Assembly (NCBI RefSeq): GCF_003047285.1
Contig: NZ_PZYX01000007.1
Coordinates: 62,001 to 126,000 of the forward strand
DNA length: 64,000 nt
Reading direction: 5' to 3'
DNA from: Nocardioides allogilvus
GTDB taxonomy: Bacteria > Actinomycetota > Actinomycetes > Propionibacteriales > Nocardioidaceae
The position numbers and the translations under genes are program-made. Below are positions 1-7,487 of this stretch, one piece after another. The stretch's first letter is position 1. Every line of letters begins with the position of its first letter. The notes under the pieces are model-generated. The model did not search any database, was not told the DNA's origin, and worked only from the letters and a program-made list of their open reading frames with translations.

Positions 1-330
1 CCCATCGCCCACCGCGGCACGTTCGCCGCCATGCCACGCGGTCAGGGCTGGCCGAGCCCCGGTCGCCGTCGCCTCACCGTCCGCTTCGGCGAGCCGCTGC
101 GACCCGGCAGCGACGAGTCGCCGCGCGAGTTCGCTCCCCGGATCCGCGACGCGGTGGCAGCCCTGCTCGACGAGGACCGGAGCACCTGGTGGGAGGCCCG
201 GCGCCGCGCCGCGGACGGTGCCACGCACGACCCGGCAGGCCCGGACACGGCGCAGTGGCGCCGGGTGTGGGAGCAGACGGCCACGGTCCCCGCGCCCGAG
301 GCAGGTCCTCGGCGCGCATGGCCGGATTAG
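1..330 (+). CDS. Acyltransferase, PlsC-like, C-terminal part (5' truncated)
   Basis: Only the last 109 residues lie in the window; the frame is open from base 1. The fragment begins PIAHRGTFAAMPRGQGWPSP and then runs RLTVRFGEPLRP, which resembles the region after the acyl-acceptor blocks of 1-acyl-glycerol-3-phosphate acyltransferases, where a strand of the form V.FGEPL is common. The catalytic HX4D block would be upstream, so it cannot be checked. The tail is arginine- and alanine-rich with two tryptophans (STWWEARRRA). Such proteins move an acyl chain onto lysophosphatidate at the membrane. The stop TAG is also the first three bases of the likely -10 box of the next gene. The family call is an inference from a short C-terminus. 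Confidence 0.6.
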   Translation, partial: PIAHRGTFAAMPRGQGWPSPGRRRLTVRFGEPLRPGSDESPREFAPRIRDAVAALLDEDRSTWWEARRRAADGATHDPAGPDTAQWRRVWEQTATVPAPEAGPRRAWPD

Positions 331-333
331 GAT
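328..333 (+). promoter_or_regulatory. Leaderless -10 box of the PNP gene
   Basis: TAGGAT ends 7 bases before the GTG start at 341 and there is no Shine-Dalgarno sequence. It overlaps the TAG stop of the preceding acyltransferase. I see no good -35 box. Confidence 0.5.
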
Positions 334-340
334 CGCCCGC

Positions 341-1135
341 GTGACCGATCACAAGACTCTCGCCCAGCAGGCCGCGATCGAGCTGGCCCAGCTCACCGGC
401 ATCGAGCGCCACGACGTCGCCCTCGTCCTGGGCTCCGGGTGGCTGCCCGCCGCGGACGCCCTCGGAACCGCCACCGCGGAGATCAACACCACCGACCTGC
501 CGGGCTTCCACGTCGCCGGCGTCGTCGGCCACTCCGGCAAGATCCGCAGCATCGCGGTCGGGGACAAGCACGTGCTGGTCTTCCTCAGCCGCACCCACTT
601 CTACGAGGGCAAGGGCGTCGCCGCCGTCGTCCACCCGGTCCGCACCGCAGCCGCCGCGGGCTGCTCGACGATCGTGCTCACCAACGGTTGCGGTGGCCTC
701 AAGGAGACCTTCCAGCCCGGCCAGCCGGTGCTGATCTCCGACCACATCAACCTGACGGCGACCAGCCCGATCGAGGGCGCCAACTTCGTCGACCTCACCG
801 ACCTTTACTCCGCTCGGCTGCGGGCGCTCTGCACGGAGATCGACCCGACGCTCGACGAGGGCGTCTACGTCCAGTTCCCCGGCCCGCACTACGAGACCCC
901 GGCCGAGATCGCCATGGTGCGCGCCATCGGCGGCCACCTCGTCGGCATGAGCACCACCCTCGAGGCGATCGCCGCCCGCGAGGCCGGCATGGAGGTGCTC
1001 GGCATCAGCCTGGTCACCAACCTCGCCGCCGGCATCAGCGGCGAGCCGCTCAACCACGACGAGGTCCTCGAGGCCGGCAAGGCCGCGGCCGGCCGGATGG
1101 GCGACCTGCTCGGCCAGATCGTCCCCCGGCTCTGA
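341..1135 (+). CDS. Purine-nucleoside phosphorylase
   Basis: A 264-residue cytosolic enzyme that cleaves purine (deoxy)nucleosides with phosphate to free base and (deoxy)ribose-1-phosphate. The N-terminal VLGSGW loop (about residues 30-35) is the phosphate-binding loop of trimeric PNP/MTAP-type enzymes. GPHYETPAE (about 181-189), VGMSTTLEA and the VTNLAAG segment near residue 226 are the purine- and ribose-binding blocks of the family. The length matches trimeric PNPs. I chose GTG 341 because it follows a leaderless -10 box and leaves the normal family N-terminus; the frame stays open farther upstream without homologous sequence. Its stop overlaps the next start by one base. With the phospho-sugar mutase, deoC and ALDH genes nearby it suggests nucleoside catabolism. 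Guanosine/inosine preference is inferred from the family. Confidence 0.92.
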   Translation: MTDHKTLAQQAAIELAQLTGIERHDVALVLGSGWLPAADALGTATAEINTTDLPGFHVAGVVGHSGKIRSIAVGDKHVLVFLSRTHFYEGKGVAAVVHPVRTAAAAGCSTIVLTNGCGGLKETFQPGQPVLISDHINLTATSPIEGANFVDLTDLYSARLRALCTEIDPTLDEGVYVQFPGPHYETPAEIAMVRAIGGHLVGMSTTLEAIAAREAGMEVLGISLVTNLAAGISGEPLNHDEVLEAGKAAAGRMGDLLGQIVPRL

Positions 1136-1947
1136 TGCGGGTCCTGGTCACGGGGGCAGCCGGGTCCATCGGCCGCGTCGTCGTCCCCGGACTGCTCGAG
1201 CGCGGCCACGAGGTGGTCGGGCTCGACCTCGTGCCGGCACCCGACGGCAGCACCTGCCCCTGGCACACGGTCGACTGCACCGACGCCGACGCGGTCGACG
1301 CGGTCTTCGAGCAGGAGCGCCTCGACGGCGTCGTGCACCTGGCCGGGCACCCCGACGAGGCCGACCTCCCGACGTCGCTGGCCTCCCACGTCATCACCAC
1401 CGCCGCGCTGCTGGACGCCTGCGTCGCCCACCGCGTCAGCCGCTTCGTCCACGCCAGCTCCAACCACGCCGTCGGCCGCACCCCGCGCCGCGACCTGCCC
1501 GGCGGCGTCATCTCCGACGACGCCCTCCCCCGCCCCGACACGTTCTACGGCGTCGGCAAGGTCGCTGCGGAGGCCCTGCTCCGGTTGTACGCCGATCGCC
1601 ACTCGATCGACGCCATCGCCTGCCGCATCGGTTCCTTCCTCGACGAGCCCGCCACCGCACGAGCGCTGGCCACCTGGCTCTCGCACGACGACGCGGTCAG
1701 GATGTTCGACGCGGCACTCACCGCTCCCTCGCCCGGCTTCGCCGTGCTCTACGGCATCAGCAACAACACCCGCGCCTGGTGGGACCTCGAGCCCGGTCGC
1801 AGGCTGGGCTACGAGCCGCTCGACGACGCCGAGGCACACGCCGGCCGGATCGCCGTACGCGATGTCGACGACGCCGAGGCGGCGCACGTGGGCGGACCGT
1901 TCGCGGGCGAGGAGTTCTACCGCCCTGCGCTCGGCAACCAGGCTTGA
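1135..1947 (+). CDS. NAD-dependent epimerase/dehydratase, uronate dehydrogenase-like
   Basis: A 270-residue extended SDR protein. The Rossmann motif GAAGSIG sits at residues 7-13, followed by an acidic residue after beta-2 (GLDLVP), as in NAD-binding members. The catalytic pair is visible as SSNHAVG near residue 109 and YGVGK near 138-142. The later blocks CRIGSF, LATWLSHDD, YGISNN, WWDLEPGR and LGYEPLDDAE are those I associate with bacterial uronate dehydrogenases, which oxidise glucuronate or galacturonate to the lactone. The start ATG overlaps the PNP stop by one base (TGATG), which suggests translational coupling, although the two reactions are not obviously linked. The substrate is inferred; another sugar dehydrogenase or epimerase activity is possible. 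Confidence 0.75.
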   Translation: MRVLVTGAAGSIGRVVVPGLLERGHEVVGLDLVPAPDGSTCPWHTVDCTDADAVDAVFEQERLDGVVHLAGHPDEADLPTSLASHVITTAALLDACVAHRVSRFVHASSNHAVGRTPRRDLPGGVISDDALPRPDTFYGVGKVAAEALLRLYADRHSIDAIACRIGSFLDEPATARALATWLSHDDAVRMFDAALTAPSPGFAVLYGISNNTRAWWDLEPGRRLGYEPLDDAEAHAGRIAVRDVDDAEAAHVGGPFAGEEFYRPALGNQA

Positions 1948-1980
1948 CTTCGAGTGCACTCCGAGGCGGACACTGACGCC
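1944..1980 (+). promoter_or_regulatory. MerR-type promoter/operator ahead of merR
   Basis: A TTGACT -35 box at 1944-1949 is followed by an imperfect dyad (CTTCGAGTGCACTCCGAG) filling a spacer of about 19 bp, the long spacer typical of MerR-controlled promoters. A weak -10 (GACACT) would put the transcript start at the ATG 1981, making it leaderless. A near copy lies at 2332-2368 with identical distance to its ATG. Confidence 0.7.
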
Positions 1981-2397
1981 ATGAGCCTGACCATCGCCGA
2001 GGCTGCCGAGCAGACCGGACTCACGGCCCACACCCTGCGCTACTACGAGCGCGACGGACTGATGCGCACGCCGGTGCGCCGATCCGCGTCGGGACACCGG
2101 GCCTACGACGAGGCCGACCTGAGCTGGATCACGCTGATCGCCAAGCTCCGCGCGACGGGGATGCCGATTCGCGTCGTGAAGCAGTACGCCGCCCTCGTCC
2201 GCACTGGCACCGGGAACGAGGCCGAGCGGCTCGATCTGCTCAGGGCTCACCGGGAGCACGTGCTCCGACAGCTCGCCGAGATGCGTTCCCACCTGGGCGC
2301 CATCGACCACAAGATCGACCTCTACGAGGGGTTGACTTCGAGCGCGCTCCAAGGCGTTGACTCGAGCCATGACGACACCACAGCGACAGCTTCGTGA
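1981..2397 (+). CDS. MerR family transcriptional regulator
   Basis: A 138-residue regulator. It starts [20 protein letters not shown], the winged-helix DNA-binding domain of MerR proteins, continuing RYYERDGL and [18 protein letters not shown], where the second wing lies. A coiled-coil dimerisation helix follows ([20 protein letters not shown]). There is no metal-binding cysteine cluster, which points to the NmlR/AdhR-like branch that regulates aldehyde or aldo/keto reductase genes. ATG 1981 is 37 bases after the start of a TTGACT box. The last 20 or so codons ([21 protein letters not shown]) are encoded by the second operator and the start of the next gene, which it overlaps by 29 bases. It probably controls itself and the aldo/keto reductase; the inducer is unknown. 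Confidence 0.88.
   Translation: MSLTIAEAAEQTGLTAHTLRYYERDGLMRTPVRRSASGHRAYDEADLSWITLIAKLRATGMPIRVVKQYAALVRTGTGNEAERLDLLRAHREHVLRQLAEMRSHLGAIDHKIDLYEGLTSSALQGVDSSHDDTTATAS
2332..2368 (+). promoter_or_regulatory. Second MerR-type promoter/operator, ahead of the aldo/keto reductase
   Basis: TTGACT at 2332-2337 plus the dyad CTTCGAGCGCGCTCCAAG repeat the element at 1944. The ATG at 2369 is again exactly 37 bases from the first T. The unit lies inside the 3' coding end of merR. Confidence 0.7.
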
Positions 2398-3352
2398 CCT
2401 GACCGTCTCCGCGCTCGGCCTCGGCTGCATGGGGATGAGCGAGTTCTACGGCTCGACCGACGAGCAGCAGGGCATCGACACCATCCACCGCGCACTGGAC
2501 ATCGGCGTCACCTTCCTCGACACCGCCGACATGTACGGCCCCTTCACCAACGAGCAGCTCGTCGGCAAGGCGATCGCCGGCCGGCGCGACCAGGTGCAGC
2601 TCGCGACCAAGTTCGGCAACGAGCGCAATCCGGACGGCAGCCGGGTCGGCATCAACGGCTCCCCGGAGTACGTCCGGTCCGCCTGTGACGCCTCGCTCCA
2701 GCGTCTCGGCGTCGACCACATCGACCTCTACTACCAGCACCGGGTGGACCAGTCCGTCCCGATCGAGGAGACCGTCGGTGCCATGGGCGAGCTGGTGGCG
2801 GCCGGCAAGGTCCGCCATCTCGGACTGTCCGAAGCCGCACCCGACACGATCCGCCGCGCCAACGCCACACACCAGATCACGGCACTCCAGACGGAGTACT
2901 CCCTGTTCACCCGCGACCTCGAGGACGAGATCCTTCCGGTCATCCGCGAGCTCGGCATCGGCCTCGTGCCCTACTCGCCGCTGGGTCGCGGCATCCTCAC
3001 CGGTGCCATCACGCAGGGGACGCTCGAGCAGGACGACTCCCGCACCAGCGCCTACTTCCCTCGCCTCAACGGCGAGGCCCTCGACGCCAACCTGGTCCTC
3101 GTCGATCGCGTCCGCGCCATCGCGTCGGAGAAGGGCTGCACGCCCGGCCAGCTCGCTCTCGCCTGGGTGCTCGCGCAGGGTGACGACGTGGTGCCGATCC
3201 CCGGGACGAGGCGGGTGAAGTACCTCGAGGAAAACGTCGGCGCCCTCGACGTAGGGCTCACCGCGGGCGACCTCACCGCCCTCGATGCGGCCGTCCCCCG
3301 CGAAGCGGTCGTCGGTGCCAGGTACGGCGACATGTCGAGCATCGACGCCTGA
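2369..3352 (+). CDS. Aldo/keto reductase
   Basis: A 327-residue NADPH-dependent oxidoreductase of the (beta/alpha)8 AKR family. The start is [20 protein letters not shown]. Catalytic residues are visible: the Asp and Tyr in DTADMYG (about 51-57), Lys in ATKFG (about 81) and His in YYQHRVD (about 124). The cofactor end carries [14 protein letters not shown], the NADP phosphate-binding block. It resembles the AKR13/YajO-like group that reduces aldehydes and ketones. In-frame TTG 2357 is possible, but ATG 2369 fits the operator spacing seen at merR. Expression is probably under the MerR regulator upstream, suggesting a role in removing reactive carbonyls; the physiological substrate is not evident. 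Confidence 0.92.
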   Translation: MTTPQRQLRDLTVSALGLGCMGMSEFYGSTDEQQGIDTIHRALDIGVTFLDTADMYGPFTNEQLVGKAIAGRRDQVQLATKFGNERNPDGSRVGINGSPEYVRSACDASLQRLGVDHIDLYYQHRVDQSVPIEETVGAMGELVAAGKVRHLGLSEAAPDTIRRANATHQITALQTEYSLFTRDLEDEILPVIRELGIGLVPYSPLGRGILTGAITQGTLEQDDSRTSAYFPRLNGEALDANLVLVDRVRAIASEKGCTPGQLALAWVLAQGDDVVPIPGTRRVKYLEENVGALDVGLTAGDLTALDAAVPREAVVGARYGDMSSIDA

Positions 3353-3363
3353 GTGTCCTCAGG
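3348..3363. terminator. Short hairpin between convergent genes
   Basis: CCTGAG-tgtc-CTCAGG forms a 6-bp stem spanning the AKR stop codon and the start of the DUF2252 3' end. It is weak and without a T-tract. Confidence 0.3.
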
Positions 3364-4672
3364 TCGAGGCAATCCCCATCCGGCCCTCGCGGAAGGCGTC
3401 GACGAACAGCGAGTGGTCCTCGCGCACCCGCAGGGCGTAGTCGATGCCCCATTGGCACAACCACTGCGTGAAGTCCTGGCGCCGCCCCACCAGCGAGTCC
3501 ACGATCGCCGCCTCGACCTGGATGTCGACGAGGTCCTGGTCGCTGTCCTCGTCGGACGCGCAGTGGATCTTGGCCGTCGCCCTGCCCAGCAGGTCGACGA
3601 TCTTGCGCATGTCGGAGGGCTCGTTGATGTTCGACCAGTCGAGGTCCACCTCGTACGGCGACACCTCGGTGACCACATAGCCGACCCCGCGGATGGTGGT
3701 GTGGCCGAGGAGCGGGTCGGTGTGCACCTGGAGCGCCCGCTGGCTGACCGCCGTGCGGTGGCCCTCGTGCTCGAAGTAGGCGTCGACCTCGCTGGTGTCC
3801 ACGAACCGCGACAGCGCCGGGATGTTGGCCTGCTTCACCGAGAGCACCACGTCGTTGTCCAGCGCCTGGCTGTAGCCCTCCACCAGGATGTTGTAGGCGG
3901 GCAGCCCTGCGCTGCCGATGCCGAAGCCGGACTTGCCGACGACGTCGCGCAGGTCGTAGAAGAGCGCACGGTCGAACCGCTTGGACTGCGGGATCGTCTC
4001 GAGGTAGTCACGGAAGGCGGCCACGACCAGGGTGCGCTCGTCCCGGCCGAGACGCCGGGCCGAGGTGTCCTCGCTGAAGCGTCGGAGCCCACGCGTCAGC
4101 ACCGTCATCTCGTCGAGCAGGTCGGCTCGCCGCAGCGTGCGTGCGCTCTCCAGCGCCGTCAGGACCGGACCGGTCGCGTTGTCGAGGGTCAGCGCGAAGT
4201 CGTCGTCGTCCTCGGTCGCGGCGTAGTGGTTGACCTGGGAGAGGTAGGAGCGGACGAAACGGCCGATCAGCTTGCGGACCGCCTCCTCGGGCAGCGCCTT
4301 CTGCCAGCCGACGAGGGCGAGGCTGGCAGCGAACCGCTGCAGGTCCCAGGTGAAGCGCCCGAGGTAGGCCTCGTCGAAGTCGTTGATGTCGAAGACCAGC
4401 CGGCCGTCGGAGTTGAGGTAGGTGCCGAAGTTCTCCACGTGCAGGTCGCCGTGGATCCAGATCCGTTCCGCCCCGTGACGCGCCCAGTCGTCCTGCTCGG
4501 CGGTCACGTCGTTGTAGAACAGGCAGGCCGATCCCCGGTAGAACGCGTGCGGATCGAGCGCCATCTTGCGGTACTTCGCCCGGAAGGCCACCGGGTCGGC
4601 CCGCATCAGCGGCGCGAACGCCTCGCGGACCACCTCGATGATCGTGTCGGTGCGCGCGCTCGCTGAGGCCAT
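3359..4672 (-). CDS. DUF2252 family protein
   Basis: A 437-residue protein with the conserved core of DUF2252. IHGDLHVENFG (about residues 73-83) resembles the catalytic loop of aminoglycoside phosphotransferase-like kinases, and VFDINDFDEA (about 93-102) resembles their metal-binding segment. Further family blocks are FAASLALVGWQ and GFGIGSAGLPAYNILVEG. No signal peptide or transmembrane helix is seen, so it should be cytosolic. The function of the family is not established; a kinase-like phosphotransfer on a small molecule is the natural inference from the HGDxHxxN motif. ATG 4672 is preceded by TAGATT six bases upstream, a leaderless arrangement; this box overlaps the TAG stop of the SRPBCC gene. 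Confidence 0.85.
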   Translation of the reverse strand: MASASARTDTIIEVVREAFAPLMRADPVAFRAKYRKMALDPHAFYRGSACLFYNDVTAEQDDWARHGAERIWIHGDLHVENFGTYLNSDGRLVFDINDFDEAYLGRFTWDLQRFAASLALVGWQKALPEEAVRKLIGRFVRSYLSQVNHYAATEDDDDFALTLDNATGPVLTALESARTLRRADLLDEMTVLTRGLRRFSEDTSARRLGRDERTLVVAAFRDYLETIPQSKRFDRALFYDLRDVVGKSGFGIGSAGLPAYNILVEGYSQALDNDVVLSVKQANIPALSRFVDTSEVDAYFEHEGHRTAVSQRALQVHTDPLLGHTTIRGVGYVVTEVSPYEVDLDWSNINEPSDMRKIVDLLGRATAKIHCASDEDSDQDLVDIQVEAAIVDSLVGRRQDFTQWLCQWGIDYALRVREDHSLFVDAFREGRMGIAST

Positions 4673-4678
4673 CTCGGC

Positions 4679-4684
4679 AATCTA
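4679..4684 (-). promoter_or_regulatory. Leaderless -10 box of the DUF2252 gene
   Basis: TAGATT on the minus strand ends 6 bases before the ATG; no Shine-Dalgarno sequence is present. It shares the TAG of the upstream stop codon. Confidence 0.45.
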
Positions 4685-5113
4685 GCCCGCGAGCCGACGG
4701 CGCAGGCCACGCAGGCACCCGGCCATCATCCGGTCGTGGTTCCACCGCAGCACCGGCCCGAGCGGGCGCGCCACCAGGGCCTGCAGCCTCCCCGTCACGT
4801 CGACGTCCTGATCGTGGTCGAGCCGGGTCCCACCGACGACGGGCGACAACCGCCAGCGCACCGTCCCGGACAGGTCGCCGCTGATCGTCGTCTCCAGCAG
4901 AGTGGGCTCGCGGTGCACGGCCCCCAGCACCAGGTCGAGCGTGTAGGGCAACGTCGAGCGGCACAGCACCCGGGCGGTGTCGTCGTCGATCTTGGCCACG
5001 GCCAGGACCTGCGGCCACCAGTCCGGATAGTGCTCGAGGTCGACCAGCACGGCGTGCACCTCGGCCGGCGGCGCGGCCACCATCCACGTCGATTCGAAGT
5101 GGAAGGCGCTCAC
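4682..5113 (-). CDS. SRPBCC (polyketide cyclase/START-like) protein
   Basis: A 143-residue protein of the helix-grip fold. It opens MSAFHFESTWMVAAPPAEVH, the usual first strand and helix of SRPBCC proteins, then VLVDLEHYPDWWPQVLAVAK, the conserved YPxWWP segment, and ends with a long amphipathic helix (LRWNHDRMMAGCLRGLRRRL). Such proteins bind hydrophobic ligands in a central cavity; no catalytic residues can be assigned here. GTG 5113 follows a leaderless TAGCCT box with a 6-base gap. It is divergent from the phospho-sugar mutase with only 36 bases between the starts, so the two promoters are back to back. The ligand is unknown. Confidence 0.8.
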   Translation of the reverse strand: MSAFHFESTWMVAAPPAEVHAVLVDLEHYPDWWPQVLAVAKIDDDTARVLCRSTLPYTLDLVLGAVHREPTLLETTISGDLSGTVRWRLSPVVGGTRLDHDQDVDVTGRLQALVARPLGPVLRWNHDRMMAGCLRGLRRRLAG

Positions 5114-5149
5114 ACCGAGAGGCTAGTCCGCAGGCGATAGCGTCAGCCC
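5114..5149. promoter_or_regulatory. Divergent leaderless promoters (SRPBCC and phospho-sugar mutase)
   Basis: On the minus strand TAGCCT (5120-5125) is 6 bases from GTG 5113; on the plus strand TAGCGT (5138-5143) is 6 bases from ATG 5150. Neither start has a Shine-Dalgarno sequence. Confidence 0.5.
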
Positions 5150-6817
5150 ATGACCGACACCACCCCGACCGACGGCTTCGCCGCCGACCTCCTGTCCCGC
5201 GCCCGTGCCTGGGCCGCCGAGGACCCGGACCCGCAGACGCGGGCCGAGCTGGAGCAGGCGATCGCGGCCGTCGAGGCGGGTGGCCTCGACACCGACCTGG
5301 CCGACCGCTTCGCAGGCACCCTGGAGTTCGGTACGGCGGGGCTGCGCGGCGCACTGGGTGCGGGCCCCACGAGGATGAACCGGGTCGTGGTCACCCGCGC
5401 CGCGGCCGGGCTGGCGGCCTACCTCGTCGACACCGGCCACCGCGGCGGCAGCGTCGTCATCGGCTTCGATGCCCGCCACAACAGCGACGTCTTCGCCCGC
5501 GACACGGCCGAGGTGATGACCGGCGCCGGGCTCAAGGCGCTGGTGATGCCGCGCCCGCTGCCCACTCCCCTGCTGGCGTTCGCCATCCGCGAGCTCGGGT
5601 GCGCTGCCGGCGTGATGGTCACGGCCAGCCACAACCCTCCACAGGACAACGGCTACAAGGTCTACCTCGGTGACGGCAGCCAGATCGTGCCGCCGTACGA
5701 CCTCGAGATCGCGACCCGGATCGCGGCCGTGGGCCCGATGGCCGACGTCCCCCGGGGCACCGCCGGCACGGTGGTCGGCGAGGAGATCGTCGACCGCTAC
5801 CTCGACCGGGTGGCCGATCTCGCCGACGACGGTCCGCGCGACCTCACCATCGTCTACACCCCGCTGCACGGCGTGGGCGCGACGACCGTGGTGCAGGTGC
5901 TGGAGACGGCCGGCTTCTCCGCCCCCCACGTGGTGGAGCTGCAGGAGGAGCCCGACCCCGAGTTCCCGACCGTTGCGTTCCCCAACCCCGAGGAGCCCGG
6001 TGCGATGGACCTCGCGATGGCGCTCGCGGTCGAGAAGAACGCCGACATCGTCGTGGCCAACGACCCCGACGCCGACCGGTGCGCCGTCGCCGTCCCCGGC
6101 CCGCACGGCTGGCAGATGCTGCGCGGCGACGAGGTGGGCGCCCTCCTCGGGCACCACCTCCTCGGGCTCGGCCGCGAGGGCACCTACGCCAACTCCATCG
6201 TCTCCTCCAGCCTGCTGGGCAAGATGGCCGCGGCAGCGGGTCAGCCCCACGAGGAGACCCTCACGGGCTTCAAGTGGATCAGCCGGGCGCCCGGGCTGGC
6301 CTTCGGCTACGAGGAGGCGCTGGGCTACTGCGTCGACCCGGACCACGTGAAGGACAAGGACGGCGTCTCCGCCCTGCTGCTCGTGTGCGAGATCGCCGCC
6401 ACGGCGAAGGCCGAGGGCCGCGGCCTCAACGACATCCTCGACGACATCGCGACCGAGCACGGCCTGCACGCCACCGACCAGCTGTCGGTCCGCTTCGAGG
6501 ACCTCGCCCAGATCCCCGCCACCATGCAGCGGCTGCGCGACACCCCGCCGACGACCCTCGGCGACCTGGCGGTCGAGCGGATCGACGACCTCGCGCTGGG
6601 CAGCGACGCACTGCCCCCCACCGACGGGCTGCGCTTCGTGCTGGCCGAGGGTGCGCGGGTGATCGTGCGCCCGAGCGGCACCGAGCCCAAGGTGAAGTGC
6701 TACCTCGAGGTCGTCATCCCGGTCGACCCCGACGACGGCGTCGATGCCGCGCGGATCGCCGCAGCCGGTCGCCTCGACGCGATCAAGGGCGACCTCAGGG
6801 CTGCCGCGGGAATGTGA
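5150..6817 (+). CDS. Phospho-sugar mutase (phosphomannomutase/phosphoglucomutase family)
   Basis: A 555-residue alpha-D-phosphohexomutase family enzyme. The four family loops are present: the phosphoserine loop VTASHNPP (about residues 156-163), the metal-binding loop DPDADR (about 305-310), the sugar-binding region around GFKWISRAPG-LAFGYEEALG (the GYEEA block) and the phosphate-binding RPSGTEPK (about 507-514). The long N-terminal domain (GTAGLRGALGAGPTRMN) and length of about 550 place it with PgcA/PMM2-like proteins, often annotated as pmmB in mycobacteria and located beside PNP. In this context it may act as a phosphopentomutase, turning (deoxy)ribose-1-phosphate from PNP into the 5-phosphate used by DeoC. 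That role is an inference; hexose substrates are equally consistent with the motifs. Confidence 0.9.
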   Translation: MTDTTPTDGFAADLLSRARAWAAEDPDPQTRAELEQAIAAVEAGGLDTDLADRFAGTLEFGTAGLRGALGAGPTRMNRVVVTRAAAGLAAYLVDTGHRGGSVVIGFDARHNSDVFARDTAEVMTGAGLKALVMPRPLPTPLLAFAIRELGCAAGVMVTASHNPPQDNGYKVYLGDGSQIVPPYDLEIATRIAAVGPMADVPRGTAGTVVGEEIVDRYLDRVADLADDGPRDLTIVYTPLHGVGATTVVQVLETAGFSAPHVVELQEEPDPEFPTVAFPNPEEPGAMDLAMALAVEKNADIVVANDPDADRCAVAVPGPHGWQMLRGDEVGALLGHHLLGLGREGTYANSIVSSSLLGKMAAAAGQPHEETLTGFKWISRAPGLAFGYEEALGYCVDPDHVKDKDGVSALLLVCEIAATAKAEGRGLNDILDDIATEHGLHATDQLSVRFEDLAQIPATMQRLRDTPPTTLGDLAVERIDDLALGSDALPPTDGLRFVLAEGARVIVRPSGTEPKVKCYLEVVIPVDPDDGVDAARIAAAGRLDAIKGDLRAAAGM

Positions 6818-6825
6818 CCCGCGGC
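6803..6825. terminator. Hairpin terminator over the mutase stop codon
   Basis: GCCGCGGG-aatgtga-CCCGCGGC is an 8-bp perfect stem with a 7-base loop. The TGA stop (6815-6817) is in the loop. It separates convergent genes and could serve both. Confidence 0.6.
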
Positions 6826-6829
6826 CTGC

Positions 6830-7435
6830 TCAGGCCAGGACGGCGACGAGCAGGCCCAGCACCGACACGGCGATGAGTCCGACCGGCAGCCACGCCGGTC
6901 GGCGCCGTACGCCGGAGGCCAGCTCGAGCTGCTCGTCGGAGAGCAGCGCGACCCCGGCCGCCTCGCGTGCGCGCTCCATCCGGCTGCGGATCTCCTGCTC
7001 GACGTAGTCGGCGTAGGCGATGTCGGCCACCGGGTCGGAGACGTCGGGGACGGCAGTGCTGCTGGTCGGCCTGGCCGTGACGACCTTGCGGAAGGGCTTG
7101 CCGACGGCTGTCGAGACGTAGCGCTTGTCGCCCACCCGGACGGCCATCACCTGTCGTACGGCGAGGTCCTCGATCGCCGCCAGCGGGAGCCGCTGGTGCT
7201 CGACCATGGTGCGCAGGACGAGCTCGTCGGCGGTGACCGAGACCCGTGGCCACAGCATGGAGGCCCACGCGAGCACGCTGAACAGGACGACCCCCGCGAC
7301 GAGCGGTGCCGGCACCGACCCGGGGTCCGCCACGGCGAGCGCGACGACCCCCAGACCTGCGACCACGGCGATGCTGCCCATGATCCGACCGCCCGTCGGA
7401 CGGAACCGGATCTCGTCCTCGAACTCCTGCGGCAT
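6830..7435 (-). CDS. PH domain-containing membrane protein
   Basis: A 201-residue protein with two N-terminal hydrophobic helices (IMGSIAVVAGLGVVALAV and PLVAGVVLFSVLAWASML, about residues 18-60), a soluble PH-like (bPH_6) segment starting PRVSVTADELVLRTMVEHQR, a low-complexity linker, an acidic amphipathic helix and a last C-terminal helix (WLPVGLIAVSVLGLLVAVLA). The strand pattern 'D.lvlr......lplaaIedl.vrqv' is the bacterial PH fold often found in actinobacterial membrane proteins of unknown role. No enzymatic motif is seen. It is convergent with the mutase across a hairpin and divergent from deoC. A scaffold or sensor role at the membrane is a guess. Confidence 0.72.
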   Translation of the reverse strand: MPQEFEDEIRFRPTGGRIMGSIAVVAGLGVVALAVADPGSVPAPLVAGVVLFSVLAWASMLWPRVSVTADELVLRTMVEHQRLPLAAIEDLAVRQVMAVRVGDKRYVSTAVGKPFRKVVTARPTSSTAVPDVSDPVADIAYADYVEQEIRSRMERAREAAGVALLSDEQLELASGVRRRPAWLPVGLIAVSVLGLLVAVLA

Positions 7436-7450
7436 CGGTCTCCTTCAGGT

Positions 7451-7487
7451 TTGCCTGCGTTGCCCGTCCCAACCCTATGCTGGCTCG
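7451..7487 (+). promoter_or_regulatory. deoC promoter (leaderless)
   Basis: TTGCCT (7451-7456) and TATGCT (7476-7481) are separated by 19 bases; the -10 box ends 6 bases before GTG 7488. No Shine-Dalgarno sequence is present. Confidence 0.5.

Noticed and set aside
2357..2368. TTG 2357 as start of the aldo/keto reductase
   Set aside because: It would add four residues; ATG 2369 keeps the 37-base distance seen at the twin merR promoter.
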